Below are positions 15,615 to 23,868 of a DNA stretch of 64,000 bases, one piece after another (position 1 is the first letter of the stretch; each line of letters starts with the position of its first letter). The stretch covers positions 16,438 to 80,437 of the forward strand of contig JAZQJG010000095.1 in NCBI GenBank assembly GCA_045541535.1, written 5' to 3'. The position numbers and the translations under genes are program-made. Source of the DNA: Firm-08 sp045541535 (lineage in GTDB: Bacteria; Bacillota; Clostridia; Oscillospirales; QAKW01). Under the pieces are notes generated by a model. That model saw only the letters and a program-made list of their open reading frames with translations. It had not been told where the DNA came from and ran no database searches.

Positions 15615-16427
15615 ATGGACAACCGTATTGAAGTTCTTAAAAAAGTAAAGTGTTTTATTCTGGATATGGACGGCACCATCTATCTGGGTGGTAAGCTGAT
15701 CCCCGGCGCCGACGAATTTATCCGCTGTTTGGAGCCCTTTGGTCTGGATCATTATTTCTATACCAACAACTCCTCTAAAAACGTTCCCTTCTACGAGGAA
15801 AAACTGCGCAAGATGCAGGTACCCGGCGGGGACGGTAAGGTGATGATTTCCAATCACGTCATCCTGAATTATCTGAATAAAAATATGCCCGACGCCCGTG
15901 TCTTTTTGCTGGGCACTCCCTATCTGCGGGAGGATTTTGAAAAAGCGGGGGTAAATCTGGTGGAGGAGGATCCCACGCTGGTAGTGGTGGGCTTTGATAC
16001 CACCTTGGCCTACGACCGTCTGGCCCAGGCCTGCACCTATATCCGTAACGGCGTTCCGGTATTCGGGGTCAATCCCGACCTCAATTGTCCCACCGAGGAC
16101 GGCTTTATTCCCGATTGCGGCTCCATCTTTGCCCTGATTACCTGTTCCACCGGTGTGGAGCCCAAGGAATACTTTGGTAAGCCCTCCCGCCGTACGCTGG
16201 AATACGTGCTGGACAAAACGGGTTATAAAGAAGAAGAGGTCGCCTTCGTCGGCGACCGTCTGTACACCGATATGGCCGTCACCCAGGGTACCAAGGCTCA
16301 AAGCCTGCTGGTTCTCAGCGGCGAGAGCACGGTGGAGGACATTGAAAAGTATAACATTCACCCCACCGCCATCTTTTCCTCCGTGGACGAGATCAGAGCT
16401 ATGCTTTGCGAGATCTACGGTAAATAA
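15615..16427 (+). CDS. HAD-IIA family phosphatase (NagD/p-nitrophenylphosphatase type)
   Basis: 270 residues, cytosolic. HAD motif I is LDMDGTIYLGG (about residues 16-26) with nucleophile and acid-base Asp residues. Motif II is the FYTNNSSK segment. The cap domain of the IIA class spans about residues 80-190, motif III is a Lys at GKPSRRTLEYVL, and motif IV is FVGDRLYTDMAVTQG. The family removes phosphate from small molecules such as phosphoglycolate, nucleotides or glycerol phosphate. Substrate cannot be read from sequence. Monocistronic between its own promoter and a shared terminator. Confidence 0.88.
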   Translation: MDNRIEVLKKVKCFILDMDGTIYLGGKLIPGADEFIRCLEPFGLDHYFYTNNSSKNVPFYEEKLRKMQVPGGDGKVMISNHVILNYLNKNMPDARVFLLGTPYLREDFEKAGVNLVEEDPTLVVVGFDTTLAYDRLAQACTYIRNGVPVFGVNPDLNCPTEDGFIPDCGSIFALITCSTGVEPKEYFGKPSRRTLEYVLDKTGYKEEEVAFVGDRLYTDMAVTQGTKAQSLLVLSGESTVEDIEKYNIHPTAIFSSVDEIRAMLCEIYGK

Positions 16428-16439
16428 ATCTTATAAAAC

Positions 16440-16476
16440 AAAATGCCAAGATGCAAACATAGCATCTTGGCATTTT
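16440..16476. terminator. Bidirectional terminator between the HAD gene and the membrane-protein pair
   Basis: Fifteen-base perfect stem 16440-16454 with 16462-16476, 7-nt loop, flanked by A and T runs. Confidence 0.92.
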
Positions 16477-16479
16477 TGT

Positions 16480-17208
16480 TTATTTTCCGGCCAGCTTTTG
16501 CGCCAGAGCCAGTCGTTTTGCAATGGCGGTGGCATCGGGACGGTAGGCCAGTTCTTTGTTGGCATAATCGTAGTTTTGCAGCACGGTAAGCATTTCATCA
16601 AAGTGCGCCTGCCGTTTGCTTTCGTCCACGGGATTTTCCTTGTGGTATTCGTCATAGGCCTCGGCAAAGGCATCGGGGGAGAGGGCAGGATGGAAGTCGG
16701 GCAGGGCGGCGGATTTGCGCACCAGCACCATATCCTCGTGAATCCGCAGATAGGTGGATTCCAAGGGATTGAGCAGATAGATCTCGCCGCTTTCGTGCAC
16801 CCAAGGCTCCAGCCGCAGGATATATTGATTGCCCGCCTTCAGCACCTCCCGATTGGGAAAGTTTTCGGCGCCGCCCAACAAATAAACGGTGATCTCGCCG
16901 GAGATCCTTTGGGTATAATCCCGATCCACCTTGGCGGTGATCTTGGTGTACCAAGTGTCGGTGACCTCGTATTTTTCAATCAATTCCGTCACTTCTTCCA
17001 CCGAGGTAACGGTGACGGCGGTCAACAGATGGCCGCGGGTGTCGGTCAGGCGAAAGAGATTGGTAAAATCATCGTCTGCCTTTTGGGTGGAGAGCTGCAG
17101 GGATTCGGGCTCCTCTACATCCTTTGCTACCCAAAAATGATGCCCTAACAACAGTCCTGCGCCCAACAGGATCAGCAGTATAACGGGGAGAATATAGCGT
17201 TTGATCAT
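16480..17208 (-). CDS. Membrane-anchored protein of unknown function
   Basis: 242 residues. One N-terminal transmembrane anchor (YILPVILLILLGAGLLLGHH, residues 5-24), then an extracytoplasmic domain with a mixed alpha/beta pattern: TAVTVTSVEEVTELIEKYEV, then DYTQRISGEITVYLLGGAEN and GNQYILRLEPWVHESGEIYL. The later part looks like a small beta-sandwich that lays a phosphate- or sugar-like turn, but no known domain was recognised. The C-terminal 60 residues are helical. Its start overlaps the stop of the next gene upstream by 4 bp, so the two are coupled and probably work together at the membrane. Confidence 0.6.
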   Translation of the reverse strand: MIKRYILPVILLILLGAGLLLGHHFWVAKDVEEPESLQLSTQKADDDFTNLFRLTDTRGHLLTAVTVTSVEEVTELIEKYEVTDTWYTKITAKVDRDYTQRISGEITVYLLGGAENFPNREVLKAGNQYILRLEPWVHESGEIYLLNPLESTYLRIHEDMVLVRKSAALPDFHPALSPDAFAEAYDEYHKENPVDESKRQAHFDEMLTVLQNYDYANKELAYRPDATAIAKRLALAQKLAGK

Positions 17209-18710
17209 TTGGTCTCCTCCTGTTTGTCGGGGGCGTACAGCTTGTCCATCTGCTCAAAAAAGCGGATCTGGCGGCTGTAAAAGCTCTGCTTTTCAAAATA
17301 CATTTGATAGGCGGGTGTGCTGAATTTGTGATGGTAGTTTTCTTCAATCTTGCCGGCTTCCACGGTGGGGATGGCGTTTTGGGCGCCCAGATCAAAGGAA
17401 ACGGGGCTGTCCAGAAAACCGTGATAGAAGATGGCGGTGTCGTATTGCGTTTCCAAGGCCTGATCGGTGATACGTCCGATCTCCAGTTCCTGCTCGTAGT
17501 CCATGGTGAGGTACAGGCGGATAAAGCGGGGCGCCCAGCTATCCGACAGATCCTGCAGGGTAACGCTTACGTCGCAGATGTCAAACACACACATTCCCTC
17601 GGGCAGTTCCATACGGAAGGTGGAGGCCGAGGACATTTCAAAGTCGTCCTTGCCGGGGGTGTCCAGCAAATATTCCTTGGTATATCCGCCGTCCTTGAGC
17701 ACACCGTTGAAGGTGAGGGTGACGGACAGTACGCCGTTGTAGTTCAGATCTTCCTCTTCGGGTAGGGCGCTGTTTTCTCCCAGCGCCGCCTTCATCTGGG
17801 CGTTTCTCTCCGCCGAAACCGTTTCCACGTCCATATACAATGCGCCGGCGTTGGACATACCCAGCGTTTCCAGGGTGTCCTGCTTGAGCGTACCGTTGGC
17901 AAAATCCTCCAGCCCGTGCTCCGCCAGACGAAGGAGCTTGGCAAAGAGCAGACTCATTTGGTTGTAGGTGGTGTTGTTCAAGCGGGCGTCCTTCAGATCG
18001 GCGGCACGAACGGCTTCACCACCACTGCCAAAGCGCTTGGGCTCGGTCCAGTTGCTCTGGGCGATCAAAATCCGCTCGCCGCCCAGCATAAAGGATACGG
18101 TGGCGCGGGGACACAGCCAATCGTCATAACTGCCGTCGGCCCCGGGGGTCAACACCAGAGAGGTGGCGGTGATATCAAAGGGGGTATAGCCGAAGGGTAG
18201 GGTGATGAAAAAGTTGCTTTCACTGCCGGCGGCAAAGCAATTGCGCCGCCAGTTGCGCTGGAGCGGCATTTCCACACTGCTGCCGTCGGTGAAGGACAAT
18301 TTCAGATTGATGCCTCCGTCCTCCAGTGCGACGGTGGGATCCTTCAAATTGTCCACGGCGGCGGTGCTCACCGTGACGCAAAGGTGGTTGGAGGAGCCGA
18401 TGGCGTGCAGGGTGCGGAAATAGGGAACGGAGGTGTCATAATCCTCGCCGTAGGTCAGGCGCTCCAGGATCATTCCCTCGGTATTCTTGTGCAGGGTCAG
18501 AAAATATCCGCCCAACAGACAACCGATGCACACCACGCCGACAATCAGGGCGATATAGGTGTTTTTGGCGTATTGGCCCATCACGGCCTGACGGAAGGAG
18601 GGACTGCGGAAAAACCGACGGACCTTGCGTAGTGTCAGCCGATAATTGACCCGCAACCATTGGCCGAAACGGCCGTGACGAATATTCTTTTTGAGTTTTT
18701 TAAATGCCAT
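17205..18710 (-). CDS. Single-pass membrane protein with large extracytoplasmic domain, unknown function
   Basis: 501 residues. The first 50 residues are strongly basic (KKLKKNIRHGRFGQWLRVNY) and cytosolic. One transmembrane helix lies at about residues 52-72 (YIALIVGVVCIGCLLGGYFL). The remaining 430 residues are beta-rich and contain two similar stretches: IGSSNHLCVTVSTAAVDNL with INLKLSFTDGSSVEMPL, and LSVTLTFNGVLKDGGYTKEY with FRMELPEGMCVFDICDVSVT. These may be two related beta-sandwich domains. The end (PAYQMYFEKQSFYSRQIRFF) is helical. No family recognised. It overlaps the next gene by 4 bp and is probably transcribed with it. Confidence 0.6.
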   Translation of the reverse strand: MAFKKLKKNIRHGRFGQWLRVNYRLTLRKVRRFFRSPSFRQAVMGQYAKNTYIALIVGVVCIGCLLGGYFLTLHKNTEGMILERLTYGEDYDTSVPYFRTLHAIGSSNHLCVTVSTAAVDNLKDPTVALEDGGINLKLSFTDGSSVEMPLQRNWRRNCFAAGSESNFFITLPFGYTPFDITATSLVLTPGADGSYDDWLCPRATVSFMLGGERILIAQSNWTEPKRFGSGGEAVRAADLKDARLNNTTYNQMSLLFAKLLRLAEHGLEDFANGTLKQDTLETLGMSNAGALYMDVETVSAERNAQMKAALGENSALPEEEDLNYNGVLSVTLTFNGVLKDGGYTKEYLLDTPGKDDFEMSSASTFRMELPEGMCVFDICDVSVTLQDLSDSWAPRFIRLYLTMDYEQELEIGRITDQALETQYDTAIFYHGFLDSPVSFDLGAQNAIPTVEAGKIEENYHHKFSTPAYQMYFEKQSFYSRQIRFFEQMDKLYAPDKQEETK

Positions 18711-18731
18711 AACGGTTTACTCCTAAAGAAA

Positions 18732-18765
18732 AACCCACGCCACTTTGGGTAAGCGGGCGTGGGTT
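18732..18765 (-). terminator. Hairpin between the two membrane genes, likely terminator of the DUF3810-like gene
   Basis: Ten-base stem 18732-18741 with 18756-18765; the minus-strand end is followed by a T-rich stretch (TTTCTTT). It may be partial, since the downstream pair shows no clear promoter of its own. Confidence 0.65.
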
Positions 18766-18789
18766 ATGTTTATATATATGGAAGGGACT

Positions 18790-20280
18790 TTATTGAGCGG
18801 TGGAAGTGTTGGCGGAGGCGTCACTGGCGGGAACCTCTTCCTGCTTGACTTCCTCTTTGTAGGTGGCATACTTCTCAACAACGGTGTTGATACCGGTCTG
18901 GAATTCCGTATCCTGACGGTACAGGTCAACCAGAGAGTTTACGTAGTAGCCATAGCTGAGTTCCACGGAATCATCCGCATAAGCGGCCAACTTCTGACGG
19001 TAGTAGTTGATCATCAGCTCGGGGTACTCCAGATACTTGTCAGCACTGGTGCGTACGCCACCGTTGTCGGTGAACTGCAGGGAGCTCTTGTTACCGTAGA
19101 GAGAATCCAGCTTACGGGTGTAGTAGATAACCTCTTTCTTTACGTCCTCCTTCAGGGCGCTTGCCATGGTGACGTAGGTGGAGGAGTTACGCTTCGCCAG
19201 CTTGCTGCCGGTGGAAACGTAGGCGTTGAAGTAAGCGGAATACTGCACATAGGGGTTGTCACTGTAACGGGTGCAAACCAGATAGGCGATCATATCGGCC
19301 TGCCCGTCGTTCTGGAAACCTCTCTGCCTGGCAATACCCTTGGCAACCAGCATGGGAATGCTGACCTCGGGGAAGTAGGGGTTGATCAAAACTTCACCGG
19401 TCATGGGGGAGTACATACTACCCACGTTCATAGAATTGAAGATGGGGCCGGCCAGCATTTCTTTGGCGCTGATCTTGGCACCCTTCAAAGCGGGAATGTC
19501 CTGCGCAGCCAATTGGAAGGCGTCGCTAACGGCCTCGGCCAGGATGAGGTTGGCGTTACCCTTGACGTTGTACTGAGAAGCACCGGTCTTGGCAGAGTAG
19601 GCGATGATCTGATTGGTTTCGTCCAACTGTGCATTGTAAACGGTGGTGTTCAGCTTGTCAATGAGATAACCCAGCGTCTCGCTCAACTCGGTCTCTTTAA
19701 CGAGAGCGTTGGTGTACAACTGGGTACCGTCGTCATAGGCGCTTGCCTTATGGAACGAGGTGCGGCTACTCACGATGCCGTAGCCGAAGCTGAACAGCAT
19801 GGTGATGAACAAAACCAGCGCCAGCGTGGAATAACCGAATTGGATCCACATACGGCCGCCCAACAGCTTACCGGTTTTATGTACCTGAATGAATCTGACC
19901 AATACGAAGATCAGATATCCCAACCAGCCCACGGCGATCAGGATGAGCAACAGTTCAAATACAGAGAAGGGGAAGATGTTGTTGATGGCTGCCAGCACAC
20001 TCGTATAGCCTTGATAAAAACCGTTGAGTGCGTTGGGGGCCAGCATACCCACCAGCCACAAAATGGCACCGATCAGGCCCAGACCGATCAGGCTGAACTT
20101 GATAATGGTGTTGACCAGAGGAGTCAGCAGTAAAAACTTTGCTTTCTCTTTACCGGTCAGTGTACCTTCCTCGTACTCACGGATCTCCTGATCCGTAAAT
20201 TCCATCAATGCAATGTCCTCAGCACTCTGGGGAGCGGCAGTTTCCATTACATTGGAAGTATCTTTCATCTCTTCGCTCAT
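18790..20280 (-). CDS. DUF3810-like membrane protein with a degenerate zinc-peptidase motif
   Basis: 496 residues. Three transmembrane segments: about 50-79 (TPLVNTIIKFSLIGLGLIGA), 105-128 (FSVFELLLILIAVGWLGYLI) and 147-170 (QFGYSTLALVLFITMLFSFG). The outer domain follows the DUF3810 pattern: MYSPMTGEVLINPYFPEVSI (289-308) then KGIARQRGF (314-322) and QADMIAYLVC (327-336), where the family usually has HExAHQxGF and EANFxAYLAC. The zinc ligands His, Glu and His are replaced by Lys314, Gly315 and Arg318, and the next Glu by Gln327. The fold is probably kept but peptidase activity lost. It is longer than the usual 370 or so residues, with a C-terminal helical extension ending in Glu/Ser/Thr. Family assignment is from memory of the motif. 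Confidence 0.6.
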   Translation of the reverse strand: MSEEMKDTSNVMETAAPQSAEDIALMEFTDQEIREYEEGTLTGKEKAKFLLLTPLVNTIIKFSLIGLGLIGAILWLVGMLAPNALNGFYQGYTSVLAAINNIFPFSVFELLLILIAVGWLGYLIFVLVRFIQVHKTGKLLGGRMWIQFGYSTLALVLFITMLFSFGYGIVSSRTSFHKASAYDDGTQLYTNALVKETELSETLGYLIDKLNTTVYNAQLDETNQIIAYSAKTGASQYNVKGNANLILAEAVSDAFQLAAQDIPALKGAKISAKEMLAGPIFNSMNVGSMYSPMTGEVLINPYFPEVSIPMLVAKGIARQRGFQNDGQADMIAYLVCTRYSDNPYVQYSAYFNAYVSTGSKLAKRNSSTYVTMASALKEDVKKEVIYYTRKLDSLYGNKSSLQFTDNGGVRTSADKYLEYPELMINYYRQKLAAYADDSVELSYGYYVNSLVDLYRQDTEFQTGINTVVEKYATYKEEVKQEEVPASDASANTSTAQ

Positions 20281-20313
20281 GTGAAAGTCCTCCTTATAAC
20301 CCTTAATAACAAT

Positions 20314-20342
20314 ATTCTATACTATTTTGGGCAAAAGTGCAA
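20314..20342 (-). promoter_or_regulatory. Sigma-A promoter of the DUF3810-like gene
   Basis: Minus strand: TTGCAC (20342-20337), 17-nt spacer, TAGAAT (20319-20314). The leader then has AAGGAGG close to the start. Confidence 0.75.
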
Positions 20343-20378
20343 GTATAATTTATTATTTTATATAAAAAATATATTAAA

Positions 20379-21224
20379 TTATTCTTCAACCTCATAAAGA
20401 ACGCCCAAAGTGCCGGGTCCGCAGTGAGAATTGATGGTGCAACCGGCCTCGGTTTCATATACGTTTTCAAAAATACCCAGCGCCTTGACTTTCTCCAGCA
20501 CGGCGTCGATGACCTCCCGGTCACATTTGGTATGGGTGACGAAAACGTTGCGGGGATGGATGCAGGGTACCGACAGCTTGTCGTCGGCGTAGTCCTTGAT
20601 CACCTTGGACATCTTGCCACGGTATTTGGCGCCCACACCCATTTTGCCGTCCTTGACCTCAATGCAGGGGTGGAGCTTGAGCATATTGGCGCCCAGCGCC
20701 GCCAAGGCAGAGCATCTGCCGCCCATACGCAGATAGTCCAGAGTATCCACTACAAAGCTGGCGCGGACCAAGGGAATGCGGCGGTTGATCTCAGCCACGA
20801 TCTCCTCGACGGTCTTGCCGGCTTCACGCAACTCGTGAGCGTCCAGAATCAGCAGACCGATGCCGGTGGACAGATTGCGGGAATCAATCACGTGGATATG
20901 CTCACCCACCTCGCCGGCGGCGATGACGGCATTTTGCAGGGAAGAGGACATATCCGAGCTGATGACGAAGTGGATCACTTCGCCCTCCTGACCCAGCTTT
21001 GTAAAGAATTCGGTATAATCGGCGATGGAGCGGGCAGCGGTCTTGGGCAGTTTTTTCTGCTCGGCCACGAAGCGGTAAATATCCTCGGGCACGATGTCCA
21101 CACCGTCCTGAAAATAATCGTCACCCAAGCCCACCAGCAGGGGCATAATGGACAGATCCATCTTTTCAATAAGATCCTTGGACAGATCACAAACGCTGTC
21201 GGCGGAAATGATGATTTTACTCAT
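20379..21224 (-). CDS. DegV family fatty-acid-binding protein
   Basis: 281 residues, cytosolic. Family signatures: IIISADSVCDLSKDLIEK at the start, the SSDMSSSLQNAVIAAGEVGE phosphate/lipid-side motif, VIDSRNLSTGIGLLILDA and the beta-rich lobe RASFVVDTLDYLRMGGRCSA. DegV proteins (FakB-like) bind fatty acids and present them to the kinase FakA for phosphorylation and membrane lipid synthesis. No FakA/DhaK-like gene lies in this window. Transcribed alone from a good sigma-A promoter. Confidence 0.9.
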   Translation of the reverse strand: MSKIIISADSVCDLSKDLIEKMDLSIMPLLVGLGDDYFQDGVDIVPEDIYRFVAEQKKLPKTAARSIADYTEFFTKLGQEGEVIHFVISSDMSSSLQNAVIAAGEVGEHIHVIDSRNLSTGIGLLILDAHELREAGKTVEEIVAEINRRIPLVRASFVVDTLDYLRMGGRCSALAALGANMLKLHPCIEVKDGKMGVGAKYRGKMSKVIKDYADDKLSVPCIHPRNVFVTHTKCDREVIDAVLEKVKALGIFENVYETEAGCTINSHCGPGTLGVLYEVEE

Positions 21225-21270
21225 AACGGAAAACTCCTTTTTAAAGTTAGATTAAAAACACATTAAATAT

Positions 21271-21299
21271 ATCATACCCATTTTTGCAGAAAATGTCAA
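21271..21299 (-). promoter_or_regulatory. Sigma-A promoter of the DegV gene
   Basis: Minus strand: TTGACA (21299-21294), 17-nt spacer, TATGAT (21276-21271). Confidence 0.82.
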
Positions 21300-21376
21300 T
21301 AAAAATTCGGCGGGCAGGGCGGGATATGACATTTTTTTGCCGTCCTTTGGCGTAAGATTGTTAGGGAGGCGAGAAA

Positions 21377-22252
21377 ATGACGGTCTACGTAGATTTGTTA
21401 TTTGCGGTCAATCTGATGATCAATACCCTGCTGCTGGCGGCCACGGCGGCGTTGGCGGGGGAACGGCTGCGACGATTGCGGCTATTGTCGGCGGCGGCGC
21501 TGGGGGCACTGTATTGTGTGCTGATGTTCTTTCCGCAGGCCGATTGGGCCTTTGCACTGGGAATGCGGTTGGCCACCGGGGCGGTGATGGTATGGGTCGG
21601 CGTGCCCACCCACGGGCTGTGGCGCTATTTACGGGCGTTGCTGTTTTTTTACGTGAGTCTGGTAACCTTCGGAGGCGGGATGTATTTGTTTTACACCTTC
21701 ACCGCCGCCGGCGCCCGTATGGTGTATTCCAACGGCATCTATTACATAGATCTGCCTTTGTGGCTGTTGCTGGCATTGAGTTTTCTCTTTTATGGGATGA
21801 TCCGTTTGGCCGCCTTCCTGCGGCAAAAACAGCATCCGGTGGAGGGGCTGGTGGAGGTGGAGATTGCATTGGACGGCGCCTTTCGCAACGTCCGCGCCCT
21901 CATTGATACCGGCAATTCTCTGCAGGACCCCCTCACCTTGGCTCCGGTGATGATCGTGGAGGCGGCGGCCCTGGAGGGCTGTCTGCCGGAGGAACTTTTG
22001 CAGGCGGTAAAGCGGGAGGACAGCGGAGCGCTGGAAGCCTTGAGCCGTCGGCATCGGGAGCTAAAATGCCGTCTGTTGCCCTATCACGGCATTCAAGGGG
22101 GCGGCCGGTTGCTCTTTGCCCTGCGTCCCGATTGGATTCGGCGCCTGCCTGACGGTAAACCGGTGGAACAGGTGCTCTTGGGCCTGACCGCCGCGCGGCT
22201 GGACGGAATGGGGGAATATCGGGCGTTGTTGCCCAATCATATTATTAAATGA
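21377..22252 (+). CDS. spoIIGA: Sporulation sigma-E processing peptidase SpoIIGA
   Basis: 291 residues. An N-terminal membrane part with about five hydrophobic helices (residues 1-150, starting VYVDLLFAVNLMINTLLLAA) is followed by a cytosolic aspartic protease domain. The catalytic motif is LIDTGNSLQDPLTLAPVMIV at about residues 175-194, with Asp in DTGN. It cleaves the pro-peptide of sigma-E in the mother cell after a signal from the forespore. GGGAGG lies 7 nt before ATG 21377. It sits directly upstream of sigE as in all spore-formers; 16 bp separate them. Confidence 0.95.
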   Translation: MTVYVDLLFAVNLMINTLLLAATAALAGERLRRLRLLSAAALGALYCVLMFFPQADWAFALGMRLATGAVMVWVGVPTHGLWRYLRALLFFYVSLVTFGGGMYLFYTFTAAGARMVYSNGIYYIDLPLWLLLALSFLFYGMIRLAAFLRQKQHPVEGLVEVEIALDGAFRNVRALIDTGNSLQDPLTLAPVMIVEAAALEGCLPEELLQAVKREDSGALEALSRRHRELKCRLLPYHGIQGGGRLLFALRPDWIRRLPDGKPVEQVLLGLTAARLDGMGEYRALLPNHIIK

Positions 22253-22268
22253 TTTCAGGAGGAACAAT

Positions 22269-22958
22269 ATGCTTTTATGGTTGCGACGGTTGCTGGCACG
22301 GCTGGTAGGTCAGCTCTATTACGTTAACGGATATATCACTCTGCCGCCACCCTTGGGGGCAGAGGAGGAAGAGGAATACATACGGCGACTGGCGGCAGGG
22401 GAGAGCGAAGCGGGACAAAAGCTCATCGAGCACAATCTGCGGCTGGTGGTCTATATTGCCCGCCGCTTTGATAACACCGGTCTGCTCACCGAGGATCTGG
22501 TCAGCATCGGCAGTATCGGGCTGATCAAGGCCATCCGTACCTTTAAGGCCGATAAGAATATCAAACTGGCCACCTACGCCTCCCGTTGTATTGAAAACGA
22601 GATTTTGATGTATCTGCGCAAGATCAGCAATATTCGTGGGGAGGTGTCCATTGACGAGCCCCTGAACGTGGATTGGGACGGCAACGAGTTGTTGCTCAGC
22701 GACGTGCTGGGCACCGATGCCGACAGCATTTGCCGAGATATTGAAAACGACGAGGAATGTAAGATGCTCCGTCGGGCGTTGCAGGCGTTGGAGCCGCGGG
22801 AACGGGAAATTATGGAGATGCGCTTCGGTCTGTCCGGCCGACGGGAAATGACCCAAAAGGAGGTGGCAGACGTATTGGGCATCTCTCAATCCTATATCTC
22901 CCGTCTGGAAAAGAAGATCATCGGACGCCTGCGTCGGGAATTGGAGCGAATTTCCTGA
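22269..22958 (+). CDS. sigE: RNA polymerase sporulation sigma factor sigma-E
   Basis: 229 residues. A short hydrophobic/amphipathic pro-peptide (LLWLRRLLARLVGQ, then YYVNGYITLPPPL) precedes the processing site expected near the LGAEEEEEYIRRL segment. Region 2 is NLRLVVYIARRFDNTG through LVSIGSIGLIKAIRTF and ATYASRCIENEILMYLRK. Region 4 is LEPREREIMEMRFGL with the helix-turn-helix MTQKEVADVLGISQSYISRL. Cleavage by SpoIIGA activates it in the mother cell. Ribosome binding site AGGAGGA lies before the ATG. It forms one unit with spoIIGA and probably reads toward sigG. Confidence 0.95.
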   Translation: MLLWLRRLLARLVGQLYYVNGYITLPPPLGAEEEEEYIRRLAAGESEAGQKLIEHNLRLVVYIARRFDNTGLLTEDLVSIGSIGLIKAIRTFKADKNIKLATYASRCIENEILMYLRKISNIRGEVSIDEPLNVDWDGNELLLSDVLGTDADSICRDIENDEECKMLRRALQALEPREREIMEMRFGLSGRREMTQKEVADVLGISQSYISRLEKKIIGRLRRELERIS

Positions 22959-22965
22959 TGGAGTA

Positions 22966-22992
22966 TGATACCGCCCCTTTTTGCCGATACTA
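22966..22992 (+). promoter_or_regulatory. Candidate sigma-F/sigma-G promoter of sigG
   Basis: TGATA at 22966-22970 and GATACTA at 22986-22992, 15 nt apart, resemble the forespore sigma consensus (about TGAATA and CATACTA). Initiation 6-7 nt after the -10 would fall near 22999, just after the left arm and loop of the leader hairpin. Confidence 0.5.
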
Positions 22993-23014
22993 TGGGTGAA
23001 AGGGGCGGTTTTTT
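22970..23014 (+). terminator. Terminator-like hairpin overlapping the sigG ribosome binding site
   Basis: Eleven-base perfect stem 22970-22980 with 22999-23009, 18-nt loop, then six T residues up to the ATG at 23015. The right arm contains AAAGGGGCGG, the only Shine-Dalgarno-like sequence of sigG. A transcript reading in from sigE would fold this hairpin, ending transcription or hiding the ribosome binding site. Confidence 0.8.
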
Positions 23015-23785
23015 ATGCGAAAAGTGGAAATCAGCGGCATCAACACTGCGGAGCTTCCGGTGCTGACCGATGAAGAAAAGGAGGCGCTGTTGCATCGCAT
23101 CAAAGCGGGGGACAAGCGGGCGGAGGAAATTTTTATCCGTGGCAACCTGCGATTGGTGCTCAGCGTTTTGCAACGGTTTTGGAATCGGGGGGACAACCCC
23201 GACGATCTCTTTCAGGTGGGTTGTGTGGGGCTGATCAAGAGCATCCGTAATTTTGATCTGTCTCTGGGACTGAAGTTTTCAACCTATGCGGTGCCCATGA
23301 TCCTGGGAGAAATTCGTCGCTATCTGCGGGACAACAATATGGTTCGTGTTTCCCGTTCGGTGCGGGACGTGGCCTATAAGGCGCTGGCGGTCAAAGAGAG
23401 GCTGACCACCGAATTTTCCAGAGAACCCACGGTGGAGGAGATCGCCGCGCGGCTTGGAATTGCCAGAGAGGAGGTGGCGGCGGCGCTGGATGCCATTGTG
23501 GATCCGGTCAGCCTGTTTGATCCGGTCTATTCCGAGGGCTCGGACACTATTTACGTGATGGATCAGGTAAAGGATACCAAAAACTGTGACGATAACTGGA
23601 TGGAAGAAATCCTCATCAAAGAAGCCATCGCCCACCTGCCTGCCAGAGAAAAACAGATCATTGCCCTGCGCTTTCTGGAGGGGAAAACCCAGATGGAGGT
23701 AGCGGGGGAGATCGGCATTTCTCAAGCTCAGGTGTCCCGTCTGGAAAAAGGGGCGCTCCAGCGGATCAAGAACAATCTGCAATAG
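23015..23785 (+). CDS. sigG: RNA polymerase forespore sigma factor sigma-G
   Basis: 256 residues. The N-terminal VEISGINTAELPVL (residues 4-17) is a hallmark of sigma-G and includes the site bound by anti-sigma factors. Region 2: NLRLVLSVLQRFWNRGDNPD, then DLFQVGCVGLIKSIRNFDLS and FSTYAVPMILGEIRRYLRDN. Region 3: VSRSVRDVAYKALAVKERLT. Region 4: LPAREKQIIALRFLEGKTQM and the recognition helix ISQAQVSRLEKGAL. It directs late forespore genes. Leader control: see the hairpin and the sigma-F/G-like promoter just upstream. The gene follows sigE by 56 bp, the classical spoIIGA-sigE-sigG order. Confidence 0.95.
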   Translation: MRKVEISGINTAELPVLTDEEKEALLHRIKAGDKRAEEIFIRGNLRLVLSVLQRFWNRGDNPDDLFQVGCVGLIKSIRNFDLSLGLKFSTYAVPMILGEIRRYLRDNNMVRVSRSVRDVAYKALAVKERLTTEFSREPTVEEIAARLGIAREEVAAALDAIVDPVSLFDPVYSEGSDTIYVMDQVKDTKNCDDNWMEEILIKEAIAHLPAREKQIIALRFLEGKTQMEVAGEIGISQAQVSRLEKGALQRIKNNLQ

Positions 23786-23808
23786 CGCAAAGCCTTGGGG
23801 CGCAATAA

Positions 23809-23850
23809 AAAAACGAGTGTAAAACAGTTTTGCTTTACACTCGTTTTTGC
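23809..23850. terminator. Bidirectional terminator between sigG and rsmI
   Basis: Fifteen-base stem 23809-23823 with 23834-23848, 10-nt loop, A and T runs either side. Confidence 0.9.
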
Positions 23851-23868
23851 ATATATTTAAGCGAAAGA

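Noticed and set aside
18745..20133. 462-codon plus-strand frame opposite the DUF3810-like gene
   Set aside because: The minus-strand gene has a promoter, ribosome binding site, transmembrane helices and family pattern; the plus frame has none.
21285..21340. Spo0A boxes before spoIIGA (TGTCAAT, ATGTCATA)
   Set aside because: The first is part of the -35 box of the divergent degV promoter, and both differ from TGTCGAA at key places. Spo0A control of spoIIGA is expected, but no convincing box was found.
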